A stretch of 64,000 nt of DNA from Paenibacillus silvisoli (GCF_030866765.1 NZ_CP133017.1:3392001-3456000), one strand, 5' to 3'. Positions 7,500-16,182 are shown, numbered from the stretch's first letter. Numbers and translations are program-made. Notes: a model not told the origin generated them from the letters alone.

Positions 7500-7785
7500 T
7501 AGTGCTCGAAATGTCACGGCCCGATAATGCAGACCAAAGAAAAATCAATCATGCTTATTGATGGCTAATCCTTCTACGCTAGTGTTGAAAAAGCGACACT
7601 CCGAATTCTCTAATAAGCAAAGGCTGCCGGATCATAATTTGACAGCAGCCTTCATTGTTGTTTCATTCTAGGTAAGCATTAACCTATCCCTGTGAAAACC
7701 AGCAAAAATTTCGCAAAAGGAGTGCGTTCTTCGCCGGCGCTACAAGAGAGAATTACTACATCAAGATAAGGCTGCTCGCTAAAAT
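7500..7785. other. Gene-free stretch with a transposon-end relic and a hairpin
   Basis: No convincing gene is present. At 7604-7617 the 14-mer AATTCTCTAATAAG, preceded by GACACTCCG, repeats the sequence beside the family 1 site at 2191-2219, so it is probably a decayed transposon end. A hairpin (AAGGCTGC / GCAGCCTT, 7620-7652) follows. Confidence 0.4.
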
Positions 7786-7820
7786 AAATACTCCTGCCAC
7801 AGATAAGGCAGGAGTATTTT
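7786..7820. terminator. Bidirectional terminator after lgt
   Basis: AAATACTCCTGCC / GGCAGGAGTATTT forms a strong stem with A and T runs, nine bases beyond the lgt stop. Confidence 0.85.
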
Positions 7821-7828
7821 ATGAATTA

Positions 7829-8764
7829 TCAACCCTCTTGCGGATGCTGTCTTTGAATAACTGAAGCAGCCGTTTCTTTGGTCGTAACCGGCGAATGATA
7901 AGGAATAGAGTTTCTTTGCTTCCGACGAATAATAAGGAATGTAATAGCTGCAATCAGAATGGCAACCGCAAGCAACTGAGAAATCCGGATATTCTTGCCT
8001 GCCTCCATTGCACCCCACCCGAAGGAGCTCATCGGGCTCCACATCTCCTTAAGGAACGATGCTAACCACTGTGGACCTTCAAACACAAGACTGTCTGTGC
8101 GTACGCCTTCTACATAAAATCGGCCAAGCGAATACCAAATGAAATAACTCATAAAGAGCTCTCCTGCTCGGAGGAACGATCTTCTGCGAAGCCATAGCAG
8201 CACTAGAAGCCCTGTGAAGCTCCAAACGGATTCGTATAAAAATGTTGGATGGTAATATTGACCGTCAATGAACATTTGGTTCACAATGAAGTTTGGAAGG
8301 TGTAATGTATCTCTCAAAAAGCTCTCCGATACCGGTCCTCCATGCGCTTCTTGGTTCATGAAATTACCCCAGCGTCCGATCATTTGTCCCGTAATTAAAC
8401 CTGGCGCACAGAAATCGGCAATTCTCCAAAAGTCATACCCTTTCCTTCGCGTATAAATAACAGCAGCTATAATAGCACCAATCAAAGCACCGTAGATGGC
8501 AATGCCACCATGCCAGATCGCGATAATTTCGCCCGGATTATTTTTATAATTGCTCCATTCAAATGCTACATAATATGCCCTTGCTCCAATTAGTGCAGAA
8601 GGAACTCCGATTAAAAGTAAGTCCATAAAGAAATCAGGAGAAATACCGAACCTTTTTCCTTCCCGGATTGCAAGCATCAGTCCAAGTAAAGCACCACAAC
8701 CAAGAATAATTCAGTACCAATGCACCTGAATCGGACCCAATGAAATTGCGATTGGATTCAACAT
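7829..8764 (-). pseudogene. lgt: Prolipoprotein diacylglyceryl transferase (lgt) with an in-frame stop at codon 18
   Basis: The reading frame begins at ATG 8764 (MLNPIAISLGPIQVHWY) and meets TGA at 8711-8713. After that it continues as a full Lgt: IIWHGG-type core (IAIWHGGIAIYGALIG), the GRWGNFMNQEAHG signature and several membrane segments. Homologs have Gly at the stop (HWYG), so a single GGA-to-TGA change explains it. Initiation at 8677 would give 282 residues without the first membrane helix and has no good ribosome binding site. Lgt attaches the diacylglyceryl group to lipoproteins; as it is essential or important, an intact copy is presumably elsewhere. Most likely a dying accessory copy. 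Confidence 0.8.
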
Positions 8765-8839
8765 GATTACATTTCACATCCCTGCTACCTAATTTGCCAT
8801 CTTCTACATCATAACAAACTTCCAACCTGGATGGGAAAC

Positions 8840-9104
8840 CCTGCGCGAGGTACTCCCAGGAGGAAGCTTTGCTTACAAAGCCAGAAACGCCAGCTTCAAT
8901 CAAAATATTGAAATTGGGCAAAATATCATCCGCCGTGTCAGTTCCAACCCTAATAATCGGCATGTGAAGGTCAAAGAGCATGATCGAGAACCGTTCTCCA
9001 GCCTGTATGAGCGCGATCGCATCCATGCCCGGCTCTTCTTCAAGTCTAAACTTAGTACCATCCCTGGCTGAAGGATGGTCATCCACCAATAGAATACGAA
9101 TCAT
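8840..9104 (-). pseudogene. Remnant of a response-regulator receiver domain
   Basis: From ATG 9104 the frame reads MIRILLVDDHPSARDGTKF, the start of a NarL/LuxR-family receiver with its Asp pair, followed by LFDLHMP with the phospho-acceptor Asp and AGVSGFVSKASS with the conserved Lys. The middle is degenerate and there is no LuxR output domain; the frame drifts into unrelated sequence before lgt. No cognate kinase is nearby. Confidence 0.6.
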
Positions 9105-9149
9105 GGCATGCCCTACTTCCTTATCGAGCCTTAAACAACTTATCGATAT

Positions 9150-9640
9150 GGTAGCATACCATTTATTCGATGACCACGTTAGCGGCGGACCAATCAGCCA
9201 TTCGGAGTCTGGATCAAATTCGGAGATTAATATGCGGGGCTCTATTGTGGCTTGACGATTGACATTCATTATTACTTCTATTGGAGAATTAGCATGATGA
9301 AGCACATCGGTCATTGTGATCACATCAAATCGGCCCAACTCATCTAGAATCGGAACCTCAGCATCCATGCAGAGTAACTTCACATTAGAAAATCTAAGGT
9401 ATCCTAATGCATATTGAATAGCCTCAGCCGACTTTTCAATGGCTACAATGCGCCCTTCAGGCCCAACCATTTTGGCATATTCATTTACAAAGACACCTGG
9501 GCCAGGTCCGATATCGAGCACACTCTTCCCTGTTGTAATACCGGCAATTAAAGACCACTCTTTAGCAAGCGAAAGGCGATGTCGTTGGCGCTCATGAACT
9601 TTACCCCATCCAACGCTTGAAAGGTCCTTATCGAAGCTCA
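9150..9640 (-). pseudogene. Remnant of a SAM-dependent methyltransferase
   Basis: A frame without a start codon reads KVHERQRHRLSLAKEW, then the class I methyltransferase motif SVLDIGPGPGVF, an acidic motif II region (IVAIEKSAEAI) and DVLHHANSP. It ends at about FDPDSEWLIGPP, where similarity to a typical family C-terminus stops, and the open frame then runs into the receiver remnant. Both ends are missing, so it is a fragment. Confidence 0.6.
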
Positions 9641-9652
9641 GAAATGAGAAAA

Positions 9653-9672
9653 AGCAGCCTTCTTCGGCTGCT
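9653..9672. terminator. Hairpin upstream of the methyltransferase remnant
   Basis: AGCAGCC-ttcttc-GGCTGCT with flanking A-rich sequence; it now interrupts the 5' side of the methyltransferase relic. Confidence 0.5.
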
Positions 9673-9758
9673 CCTAAGGTATTTGAGACTTTTTAGACAT
9701 TCAGAAACAGGAATATTCATTGCACCTTTATAAGGCTTTTCATCAGTATTCGACTAGG

Positions 9759-10550
9759 TTAAAGAATTGAAGACCAAACCTTGATCGCGGTCAACGCAAT
9801 AAGAACAACCAGTCCGTATCTCAGAACCCTCACATTAATTTTAGAGCTCACTTTAGAGCCAAGCGGCGCTCCAACGAGGCTCCCGATAACGGTGAATATT
9901 GTAGGCATGAGCGGAATCCCCCCACCCGTTATCTTTCCAAGTACCCCACCAATGGCGGAGATAAAAACGATGGCTAGCGAAGATGCGATTGTAGTACGAG
10001 TTGGTATTTTGAGTACCGTCAGCATGATTGGAATGAGAATAAAGGCCCCGCCTGCGCCTACAATACCGGATACAATACCAACCAAGAAGGCGCTAATTAC
10101 CGCAACCGCTTTAATGAATCGAATTTCAGTTGTCTGATCCTCCGATCCCCTGCTCGGGATCAACATTAGAATAACGGCTAGAACCGCCAGAATGCCATAG
10201 ATCAGATTGATGAGATCACCATTGATATAACTTGAGATAAGTCCGCCTATTAAGCTGCCAACCAGGATACTGCTGCCCATATAGACGACTAGCCCTTTGT
10301 GTACAACTGCCGCTGTACCTTTTTTACTCTTTTTTCGAAATGCTAGTACACCTGCCAAAGAAGCAAAAAACACCTGAAACATGCTAATTGAAGAAACTTC
10401 ATGCGCAGAAAACTGAGCCACGCCAAACAAAGAAGGAACGTACAGAAGAAGTGGAAAATTGATTATGGCTCCTCCAATTCCAAGCAAGCCGGAGAAAAAA
10501 GAACCCACTAACCCCAGTCCCACCATTACGATATACAGTAAGATATCCAT
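9759..10550 (-). CDS. TauE/SafE-family sulfite/organosulfonate exporter
   Basis: A 263-residue membrane protein with about eight hydrophobic segments and two internally related halves, each beginning with a glycine-rich turn (GLLGIGGAIINFPLL and GIVGAGGAFILIPIML), the hallmark of TauE/SafE permeases. The family exports sulfite, sulfoacetate or thiosulfate-like anions. Its place beside persulfide dioxygenase and rhodanese genes fits removal of the sulfite or thiosulfate they produce; the substrate is inferred from context. Confidence 0.85.
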   Translation of the reverse strand: MDILLYIVMVGLGLVGSFFSGLLGIGGAIINFPLLLYVPSLFGVAQFSAHEVSSISMFQVFFASLAGVLAFRKKSKKGTAAVVHKGLVVYMGSSILVGSLIGGLISSYINGDLINLIYGILAVLAVILMLIPSRGSEDQTTEIRFIKAVAVISAFLVGIVSGIVGAGGAFILIPIMLTVLKIPTRTTIASSLAIVFISAIGGVLGKITGGGIPLMPTIFTVIGSLVGAPLGSKVSSKINVRVLRYGLVVLIALTAIKVWSSIL

Positions 10551-10670
10551 GGGTCATCTCTTTCCTATATTTGATATTTCCCTTAATTCAAAAACCAGTA
10601 TACGAATCTACATGTTTTGCGTATAATAAAATAAAACCAAGTAAATTCATCTGAAATGGATGTGATCTTA

Positions 10671-10841
10671 ATGCTCACTGCGATTAAAAGTTTGTTTGAA
10701 GATAAATGTCCGGTTTGTAACGAATCTCTGCTTGCTGAAAATGATGCAGCCTGCTGCACGAAGTCATGCCGGCATGGCCATTATAAAGAAGAGAGCTACT
10801 GCACCTTGGGTGTACGAATTGTATATGACGCTGTGAAATAA
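10671..10841 (+). CDS. Small Cys-rich protein, probable zinc ribbon
   Basis: A 56-residue frame starting at ATG 10671 (GGATGTGAT upstream; a second ATG 15 bases earlier is possible). It contains CPVC, then DAACCTKSCRHGHY and a further Cys, spaced as in a small zinc-binding module. It diverges from tauE and runs into a terminator that includes its stop codon. No family is recognised. A role in sulfur or metal sensing is only suggested by its neighbours. Confidence 0.6.
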   Translation: MLTAIKSLFEDKCPVCNESLLAENDAACCTKSCRHGHYKEESYCTLGVRIVYDAVK

Positions 10842-10868
10842 GCGAACACGACACCGTGTTCGCTTATT
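10837..10868. terminator. Bidirectional terminator
   Basis: Perfect 14-bp arms AATAAGCGAACACG / CGTGTTCGCTTATT with a four-base loop. It serves the small plus-strand gene and the TusA-chimera pseudogene on the minus strand. Confidence 0.85.
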
Positions 10869-10874
10869 ATCTCG

Positions 10875-11374
10875 TCATGACTTTTTGACAAAGAATTTAT
10901 ATACACCGCTATCTTCTTCATGCTTGATTAGATCATGATTGGTTTGCTTTACCCAAGCCTGAAAATCATTAACGGAGCCTTTGTCATATTCGGCCGGTTC
11001 TCTAACATCAAGAATTTTCAAGTTATCTTGCCCAAACTTTTTCTCGAGCTCACTATTCGAAATAACGTTTGAGTATTTTTTTCTTCCTTAATCTCATCCG
11101 GTCTGGATTTACGAACATAATGCTTTAGTACATCACCTTGTTCAACTGTTCGCAAGTATTGATGTCCTGTATTCTTAGCCCATCCCTGAATATCAGCGAG
11201 TGATCCTTTGTCCGTTGCCTGAACTTCAATAACTTGACCAGCTTCTAATTGGTCCATCGCTTTTTTTGTTCTCACGATTGGCATTGGACAGGCCAACCCT
11301 TTGCAATCCAACGTCTGATCGGCTTTAATTTCTGGCAATGATTTCTCCTCCTCTGCGGGAACTTTCTTGTTCAC
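10875..11374 (-). pseudogene. Frameshifted TusA-rhodanese-TusA chimera
   Basis: The first 90 or so codons encode a complete TusA domain (LDCKGLACPMPIVRTKKAM with the sulfur-carrying Cys). A seven-A run at about 11075-11081 then shifts the frame. In the other frame the sequence continues as the start of a rhodanese (LKILDVREPAEY) and jumps straight into the C-terminal half of a different TusA (DKGSVNDFQAWVKQTNHDL), ending at 10877. The intact relatives are the fusion at 13203-13784 and the TusA at 12934-13161. A deletion between a fusion gene and a tusA, plus a homopolymer indel, explains it. Confidence 0.8.
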
Positions 11375-11426
11375 AGATATGGGATAGTCTCCCCTTTACC
11401 CGATAACATATATTCACATAATACAT

Positions 11427-11442
11427 ATACCCCTATGGGTTT
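11427..11442. promoter_or_regulatory. CstR-type operator
   Basis: ATACCCCTATGGGTTT, nearly the ATACCC-N4-GGGTAT inverted repeat, upstream of the TusA-chimera pseudogene. Confidence 0.7.
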
Positions 11443-11485
11443 AATTTTGGTCGTGAATTCCCCTTCTGTCAATCGTTTCTCCTAG

Positions 11486-11893
11486 TCAATTTGAAATAGG
11501 AAAACATTCGCATGGCTGGTTTTCATTTTGTTTACTAACACAAAGAACGTATCCGACAGGCCTGAAACCTTTATTTCGTAAAAACCTTGTCGCTAACCAG
11601 ATATCTGAATACCGATCAGCAATTATAATCAGTGACTGAGTGATATTCAGATCTCGTTTCCAGAACGTACTTAATCTCCCTATGGAAATATTTACTGAAC
11701 CCTTATAATGGCCATTTTCATAATCTAAATAATCGCGTATATCCAACAATTGCACCTCACTCGCATAAGAAGTAATCACCTCTTCAAGCGCTGAGATTTG
11801 GTATCGTTTAAGGCATCTTACTGGGATGTACCTTCGATAGGTCCAAGCGATTAGGATCACAATGAGCAGTATGCCAAGCATCTTTAACACCAT
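11486..11893 (-). CDS. Membrane-anchored rhodanese-like protein without catalytic Cys
   Basis: A 135-residue protein with one N-terminal membrane helix (MLGILLIVILIAWTY) and a rhodanese-like domain (VQLLDIRDYLDYENGHYKGSVNI). In the active loop, where active rhodaneses read C-R-x-G-x-R-S, it has IIADRYSDIW, so the sulfur-accepting Cys is absent. It may bind rather than transfer sulfur, or be decaying. It sits between the TusA chimera and cstR. Confidence 0.7.
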   Translation of the reverse strand: MVLKMLGILLIVILIAWTYRRYIPVRCLKRYQISALEEVITSYASEVQLLDIRDYLDYENGHYKGSVNISIGRLSTFWKRDLNITQSLIIIADRYSDIWLATRFLRNKGFRPVGYVLCVSKQNENQPCECFPISN

Positions 11894-12023
11894 GCATCCC
11901 TCCTAGTTTGCAGGCTTGATTTCTAATTGGGCAACATATGGGGCTTTGTTATTTTAGAAGAACCCTATATACGAATAGGGCTCTTCAAGAATTAGCTACA
12001 AACAACTCTTTACTGTTCGTTAT

Positions 12024-12290
12024 CTATCTGCTTTTAACAAGTAGTTCAACAGCCTGTTTCACCAGTTTACCGGTATCTCCTCCGGTTTGCTGCTCCTCCA
12101 AAATGCATTGCTGCAGATTTTCTGCAACAATTTGCGCGATTGCTTTGTCGGACGCGTTTCGGACTGCGGAAAGCTGACTTACGACATCTTTGCAAGGACT
12201 GCCTTCTTCCATTAAACGAAGTACACCTCGAACTTGTCCTTCAATTCGTTTAAGCCGTGTCTTCATTTCGTCTGTATAATTGTATCCCAT
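12024..12290 (-). CDS. cstR: CstR-type persulfide-sensing repressor (CsoR/DUF156 family)
   Basis: An 88-residue all-helical DUF156 repressor starting at ATG 12290 (GGTGAAATAGGT upstream). It has TRLKRIEGQVRGVLRLMEEG, the first Cys in SPCKDV and the second in ENLQQCI. The position that is His in copper-binding CsoR is Asn here, the pattern of CstR, which forms inter-subunit di- and trisulfides with reactive sulfur and then releases DNA. It shares the region with at least six matching operators and with cst-like genes, so it is the likely regulator of the cluster. Confidence 0.88.
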   Translation of the reverse strand: MGYNYTDEMKTRLKRIEGQVRGVLRLMEEGSPCKDVVSQLSAVRNASDKAIAQIVAENLQQCILEEQQTGGDTGKLVKQAVELLVKSR

Positions 12291-12314
12291 ACCTATTTCA
12301 CCTTTCCTTTTCAC

Positions 12315-12334
12315 ATATACGTGTATGGGTATAT
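12315..12334. promoter_or_regulatory. CstR-type operator before cstR
   Basis: ATATACGTGTATGGGTATAT lies 25 bases upstream of the cstR start, consistent with autoregulation. Confidence 0.7.
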
Positions 12335-12361
12335 TATAAGGCAAAAATAATGATCTTACAC

Positions 12362-12844
12362 TTAAATAAACAAATTCACATTCCCTTCTGATGCATCACC
12401 TAGATATGCAGCTACGCCGCCTAGCTCAAGGCCATCTTGTAGTTCTTCTTTTTGCAATCCAAGCAAGTCCATGGTCATCGTACAAGCAACAAGTTTAACG
12501 CCCTGCTCTTTCGCCAGCTCAATAAGTTGTGGAAGCGTCAATGCATTATGCTTTTTAATGACATGTTTAATCATTTTAGGTCCCATGCCAGCAAACTGCA
12601 TTTTTGAAAGACCAAGTTTGTTTGCTCCGCGTGGCATCATCCAACCGAATGCCTTTTCCAATAAACCTTTGTTTGTTTTTATAGGTTCATCCTTACGCAG
12701 CGTATTCAATCCCCAAAAGGTAAAGAAAATCGTAACTTCATGATCATAGGCCGCGGCGCCATTAGCAATGATAAAAGCAGCCATAGCTTTATCATAATCA
12801 CCGCTGAATAATACAATCGTTGTCTTCTTTTTGGTTTGTTCCAT
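12362..12844 (-). CDS. DsrE/DsrF/DrsH-like sulfur-transfer family protein
   Basis: A 160-residue cytosolic protein of the DsrE superfamily: N-terminal TTIVLFSGDYDKAMAAFIIA, the FTFWGLNTLR segment typical of the DrsE2/peroxiredoxin-like subgroup and a conserved Cys in LVACTMTMDLLG that can carry a persulfide. It lies between cstR and tusA. TusA and DsrE proteins commonly exchange sulfane sulfur, so a TusA partner role is likely. Confidence 0.85.
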   Translation of the reverse strand: MEQTKKKTTIVLFSGDYDKAMAAFIIANGAAAYDHEVTIFFTFWGLNTLRKDEPIKTNKGLLEKAFGWMMPRGANKLGLSKMQFAGMGPKMIKHVIKKHNALTLPQLIELAKEQGVKLVACTMTMDLLGLQKEELQDGLELGGVAAYLGDASEGNVNLFI

Positions 12845-12903
12845 TTCTTATGATCCCCTCTCAACTGTTTATAATTTCTTTCAAATCAAATTTCAAATGA
12901 AAA

Positions 12904-12922
12904 GCGAACACCTCGTGTTCGC
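12904..12922 (-). terminator. Terminator after tusA
   Basis: GCGAACACc / tcGTGTTCGC hairpin followed by TTTTC on the minus strand, 12 bases beyond the tusA stop; similar in sequence to the one at 10837-10868. Confidence 0.75.
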
Positions 12923-12933
12923 CCTTTTTGTTT

Positions 12934-13161
12934 TTAGACTTTACGGACATAAAAGCGATAGACACCATTTTCTTCATCGTAGCTAATCAACTCGTGGCTT
13001 GTTTTTTTCACCCATGCTTGAAAATCATTAACCGAGCCTTTGTCCGTCGAAAGAACTTCCATAATCTGCCCAGTCTGAAGGCTATCCAGTGCTTTCTTCG
13101 CCTTTACGATGGGCATTGGGCAAGCAAGTCCTTTTGTATCTACAGTAAGATCCGTTTTCAT
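12934..13161 (-). CDS. tusA: TusA-family sulfur carrier
   Basis: A 75-residue sulfur carrier with the defining CPMPIVKAKKAL, whose Cys (residue 14) bears the persulfide. GGAGGG precedes the ATG. It is the third TusA-type sequence in the cluster and lies 41 bases beyond the TusA-rhodanese fusion. It would pass sulfur between rhodanese and dioxygenase partners rather than serve tRNA thiolation, judging from context. Confidence 0.92.
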   Translation of the reverse strand: MKTDLTVDTKGLACPMPIVKAKKALDSLQTGQIMEVLSTDKGSVNDFQAWVKKTSHELISYDEENGVYRFYVRKV

Positions 13162-13202
13162 TGTAAAACCCTCCGGCTATATGAATTTTATTTTATTTAA
13201 TG

Positions 13203-13784
13203 TTAGCTCAAACTTTCCACAGGTCCAGACCATCCTGACATACCTGTAACAACATTAAACACCTTATTAAATCCCTTTTCTTCAAGCAGCTGACAAGCCA
13301 AGTCGCTTCTGTTCCCCGTACGGCAGATAACAGCGATCTGTTTCTCCGGATCTAATGAGCTCATGCGATTCTCTAACTCACCTATAGGGATTGAGATCGC
13401 TCCAGGTACATGATGAAAAGCATATTCTGCAGGTTCACGCACATCTACAACCATTATCGATTCTTCAGATTTAAGCTTTGTTTGAAGTTCTTCCGTCGTC
13501 ATCGTGTGTGCATATTTTATTTCTTGCTTCAATTCATTGGGACTCGATTTTCGGAGATAATGTTTCAAAAGTTCATTTTCTTCGATTGTCCCCAGGTATT
13601 GATGGCCCGTGTTTTTAGCCCATCCTTGGATATCTGCTCGTGAACCTTTATCTGTAGCTTGAACTTCAATTACCTGTCCGACCTGTAGTGTTTCGATTGC
13701 TTTTTTCGTTTTCACGATCGGCATAGGGCAAGCTAGTCCTATACAATCCAGCGTTAGATCTACCTGAATTTCAGAATTGGACAT
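13203..13784 (-). CDS. TusA-rhodanese fusion (CstA-like)
   Basis: A 193-residue two-domain protein. Residues 5-78 are TusA (LDCIGLACPMPIVKTKK); residues 100-190 are a rhodanese with DVREPAEYAF and the active loop ICRTGNRS containing its Cys. The pairing resembles CstA of the staphylococcal cst operon, which combines rhodanese and TusA modules to shuttle sulfane sulfur. An ATACAT-GTATGGGTAT operator lies directly upstream. Confidence 0.88.
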   Translation of the reverse strand: MSNSEIQVDLTLDCIGLACPMPIVKTKKAIETLQVGQVIEVQATDKGSRADIQGWAKNTGHQYLGTIEENELLKHYLRKSSPNELKQEIKYAHTMTTEELQTKLKSEESIMVVDVREPAEYAFHHVPGAISIPIGELENRMSSLDPEKQIAVICRTGNRSDLACQLLEEKGFNKVFNVVTGMSGWSGPVESLS

Positions 13785-13804
13785 TCCGTTTCCTCCTATA
13801 ATAC

Positions 13805-13824
13805 ATATACATGTATGGGTATAT
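13805..13824. promoter_or_regulatory. CstR-type operator before the TusA-rhodanese gene
   Basis: ATATACATGTATGGGTATAT, 21 bases upstream of the start. Confidence 0.7.
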
Positions 13825-13883
13825 AATATTGAGTTTTTGTTTTATTGTCAACTCAATCAACTTAGGTTGTAAATGGAAGGGCA

Positions 13884-15035
13884 TTATTTATCGTGAATTG
13901 CACAACGGTTAGGGCCAATTTCCATTTCACGTTGCTCTTCATTTGTAGGTGTAACCTTCCCCATGTTTGTTTGTCTGATTTGTTGATACGAGTTCGGATG
14001 CTGAGGCAAATTTTCCGTTACAGCACGTTGAAATTCCAGCTTATCGTGCATATTTAATCCCGGATTATTGCGATACAAATCTCCTAGTCGAGCAGCAACC
14101 AAACCTCCTTCTCCAAGTTCAGTTACTTTACCGAAATGTGCAGGAAGAACGATGAGATCTTCGGAAAGTTGTTTATAACGACTGTATAAGGTATTGCGTA
14201 AATCGCTAACCCAATCCTCAGCAAGACCAGCCAAATCAGGGCGACCAATGGACTCAATGAACAAAATATCACCTGTCAGCAAATATTTATTATCTACAAT
14301 AAAGGAAGTACTCCCAATGGTATGTCCTGGTGAATAAAGGGCTTGGATATTAATCCTCGTTTCACCGACCAATATTTCTTCCCCATCCTCCAGCTTTTCG
14401 TAGTCGAATACAACTTCCTGAGCGTCTTTCGGTGGTAACCAGTAGGTGGCCCCAACCTGATCAGCTAACTTTCTACCGCCAGAGATATGGTCCGCATGGA
14501 GATGTGTATCGATTGTATGCTTAATTTGAGCACCTTTTGATTTTGCGAACTCCTCAAATACCTCAGTCACACGGAGCGTGTCCACGATAGCCGCTTCACC
14601 ATTCGACACGACCATATAGGACAAACACCCCTTACCAATACGAACGAACTGATAAAGCTCGCCGCCTCCTTGCAGATCCCCCACCTTAACGGGTTCTAAA
14701 TACTCGCTCCATGCTTTCATGCCGCCTTCGAGATAAAATACATTAGTTCTACCTGCTTCAACCAACTGCTCGGCTACGAACTTCGAGGATCCTTCTTTGG
14801 CACAAACAACAAGCACGGTATCCTGCACTGGAATACGGTCGATTACAGACTCAACACCCTCAAGTAATTCGAAATAAGGGATATTGATGGAGGTGATTTT
14901 CTCTCCTTCAATTTTCCAGTCCTTATAGTCGGTTTCATTACGAACATCCAAAATGAATAATGGTTTTTTCTCCAAAACATATGGAGTAATTTCTTTTGCA
15001 GACATACCTTTAATCTTATCGTTGGTTGTAGTCAT
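13884..15035 (-). CDS. Rhodanese-persulfide dioxygenase fusion (CstB-like)
   Basis: A 383-residue fusion. Residues 10-115 form a rhodanese ([15 protein letters not shown], Cys in [10 protein letters not shown]). Residues 125-360 form an ETHE1-type metallo-beta-lactamase with [19 protein letters not shown] and [17 protein letters not shown], the iron ligands of persulfide dioxygenases. It would oxidise protein or low-Mr persulfide to sulfite and, with the rhodanese, yield thiosulfate. Domain order is the reverse of staphylococcal CstB, where the rhodanese is C-terminal. It is the central enzyme of the cluster. Confidence 0.88.
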   Translation of the reverse strand: MTTTNDKIKGMSAKEITPYVLEKKPLFILDVRNETDYKDWKIEGEKITSINIPYFELLEGVESVIDRIPVQDTVLVVCAKEGSSKFVAEQLVEAGRTNVFYLEGGMKAWSEYLEPVKVGDLQGGGELYQFVRIGKGCLSYMVVSNGEAAIVDTLRVTEVFEEFAKSKGAQIKHTIDTHLHADHISGGRKLADQVGATYWLPPKDAQEVVFDYEKLEDGEEILVGETRINIQALYSPGHTIGSTSFIVDNKYLLTGDILFIESIGRPDLAGLAEDWVSDLRNTLYSRYKQLSEDLIVLPAHFGKVTELGEGGLVAARLGDLYRNNPGLNMHDKLEFQRAVTENLPQHPNSYQQIRQTNMGKVTPTNEEQREMEIGPNRCAIHDK

Positions 15036-15080
15036 TTTTCTTCTCTCCTTAAGTTTTTTTACATACTTAATTATAAACCC

Positions 15081-15096
15081 ATACCCCTATGGGTAT
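15081..15096. promoter_or_regulatory. CstR-type operator before the dioxygenase fusion
   Basis: Perfect inverted repeat ATACCCCTATGGGTAT. Confidence 0.8.
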
Positions 15097-15139
15097 TAAA
15101 TTGCTTAAAATTTTTTGCCCTGTCAATTGGGTGAATCTG

Positions 15140-15454
15140 TCAGTACTCCACACTCCCACTCCATTGCATCATGCCGCCCGTCATGTTAATCACTTTATAA
15201 CCTAACGATTCCAAAAGCTCACAAGCTAATCCACTCCGGTTCCCACTGCGGCATACGACTATTGTTTCAATATTCGAATCGATTTCACTGTGTCTGGAAC
15301 CGATTAGCCCAAGAGGAATATGTTTGGCTCCGATAATATGACCGGAATCCCACTCCTCTTGTTCACGTACATCAAGAATGTTTAATTGCTTCCCTTGATT
15401 CATCAGATTAACGATTTCATCCGGTGTAATAGCTTTTGAAAACTTACCAGCCAC
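15140..15454 (-). CDS. Single-domain rhodanese
   Basis: A 104-residue rhodanese with LNILDVREQEEWDSGHI and the active loop VVCRSGNRSG with the catalytic Cys. No signal or membrane segment. It has its own operator 50 bases upstream, so it may be its own transcription unit within the CstR regulon. Confidence 0.9.
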   Translation of the reverse strand: MAGKFSKAITPDEIVNLMNQGKQLNILDVREQEEWDSGHIIGAKHIPLGLIGSRHSEIDSNIETIVVCRSGNRSGLACELLESLGYKVINMTGGMMQWSGSVEY

Positions 15455-15505
15455 TTTTTATCGCTCCTTTTAATAATTTAGCTTATTATCAATAAATGAT
15501 TAGGC

Positions 15506-15521
15506 ATACCCCTATGGGTAT
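15506..15521. promoter_or_regulatory. CstR-type operator before the rhodanese
   Basis: Perfect inverted repeat ATACCCCTATGGGTAT, identical to the one at 15081. Confidence 0.8.
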
Positions 15522-15657
15522 CTTGAGAGTTCATAATAAGTGTTCTTTCGGTTTTTGTCAACAATCTCTGTATTCTCTTTACGTGTTGTAAGACAAGGCA
15601 TGTTAAACAGAAGACTGCCGTCAAACACAAGTTTCATCACCTAGGGGCATGTATGGT

Positions 15658-16041
15658 TCAGATGCTCTTGTCAACACAAGCTATGAGTCGCTTCTCGATA
15701 TCTGATGCAATGCTCATCAAGGCGTCGTTCTCGACAAGTCCGATTAGACCTGTAGGTCTTGGCATTCCAATTTTGGTCGTTCCATCTTCCACGTACACGG
15801 CAAGCTTACAAGGAAGAAAATATCCGACAAGTGTATTCTCAGACAATACTCGTTTCGCCTCAACAGGATTACAAACCTCAAGGATTCGATAGGGCATGTC
15901 GAATTCGACCCCCTTCTCTTGAAGTTTTTCTTTCATATCCAACTGCCAGAGGACGCCGAACTTTTCCGACTTCAGATTTTCAGTGAGTGCTTCAATCGCT
16001 TGTTCAATTGTTTTGGTTGTCTCCACAGTATAATGGAACAT
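15658..16041 (-). CDS. DUF302-family protein
   Basis: A 127-residue DUF302 protein: N-terminal TVETTKTIEQAIEALTENL, then FGVLWQLDMKEKLQEKG, ILEVCNPVEAKRVLS and the IGLVENDAL region. The family is cytosolic and lacks an assigned activity, but is repeatedly found beside rhodanese and persulfide genes. It precedes a rhodanese here. Confidence 0.85.
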   Translation of the reverse strand: MFHYTVETTKTIEQAIEALTENLKSEKFGVLWQLDMKEKLQEKGVEFDMPYRILEVCNPVEAKRVLSENTLVGYFLPCKLAVYVEDGTTKIGMPRPTGLIGLVENDALMSIASDIEKRLIACVDKSI

Positions 16042-16182
16042 TAACTATCATCCTTTCTTTATATAATAAAAGTGGTCTGTTGAAGCCCATGAGCTACCCC
16101 ACCTGCTAGATATCCTTACAATCAATACATCGAGTTTTCAATTCGTTTTATGTTTCCCAAAATCGCATAAACCAAACAGTCC

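Noticed and set aside
8711..8713. TGA in lgt as a selenocysteine codon
   Set aside because: Homologs have Gly here, not Cys, and no downstream stem-loop of the bacterial SECIS type is evident.
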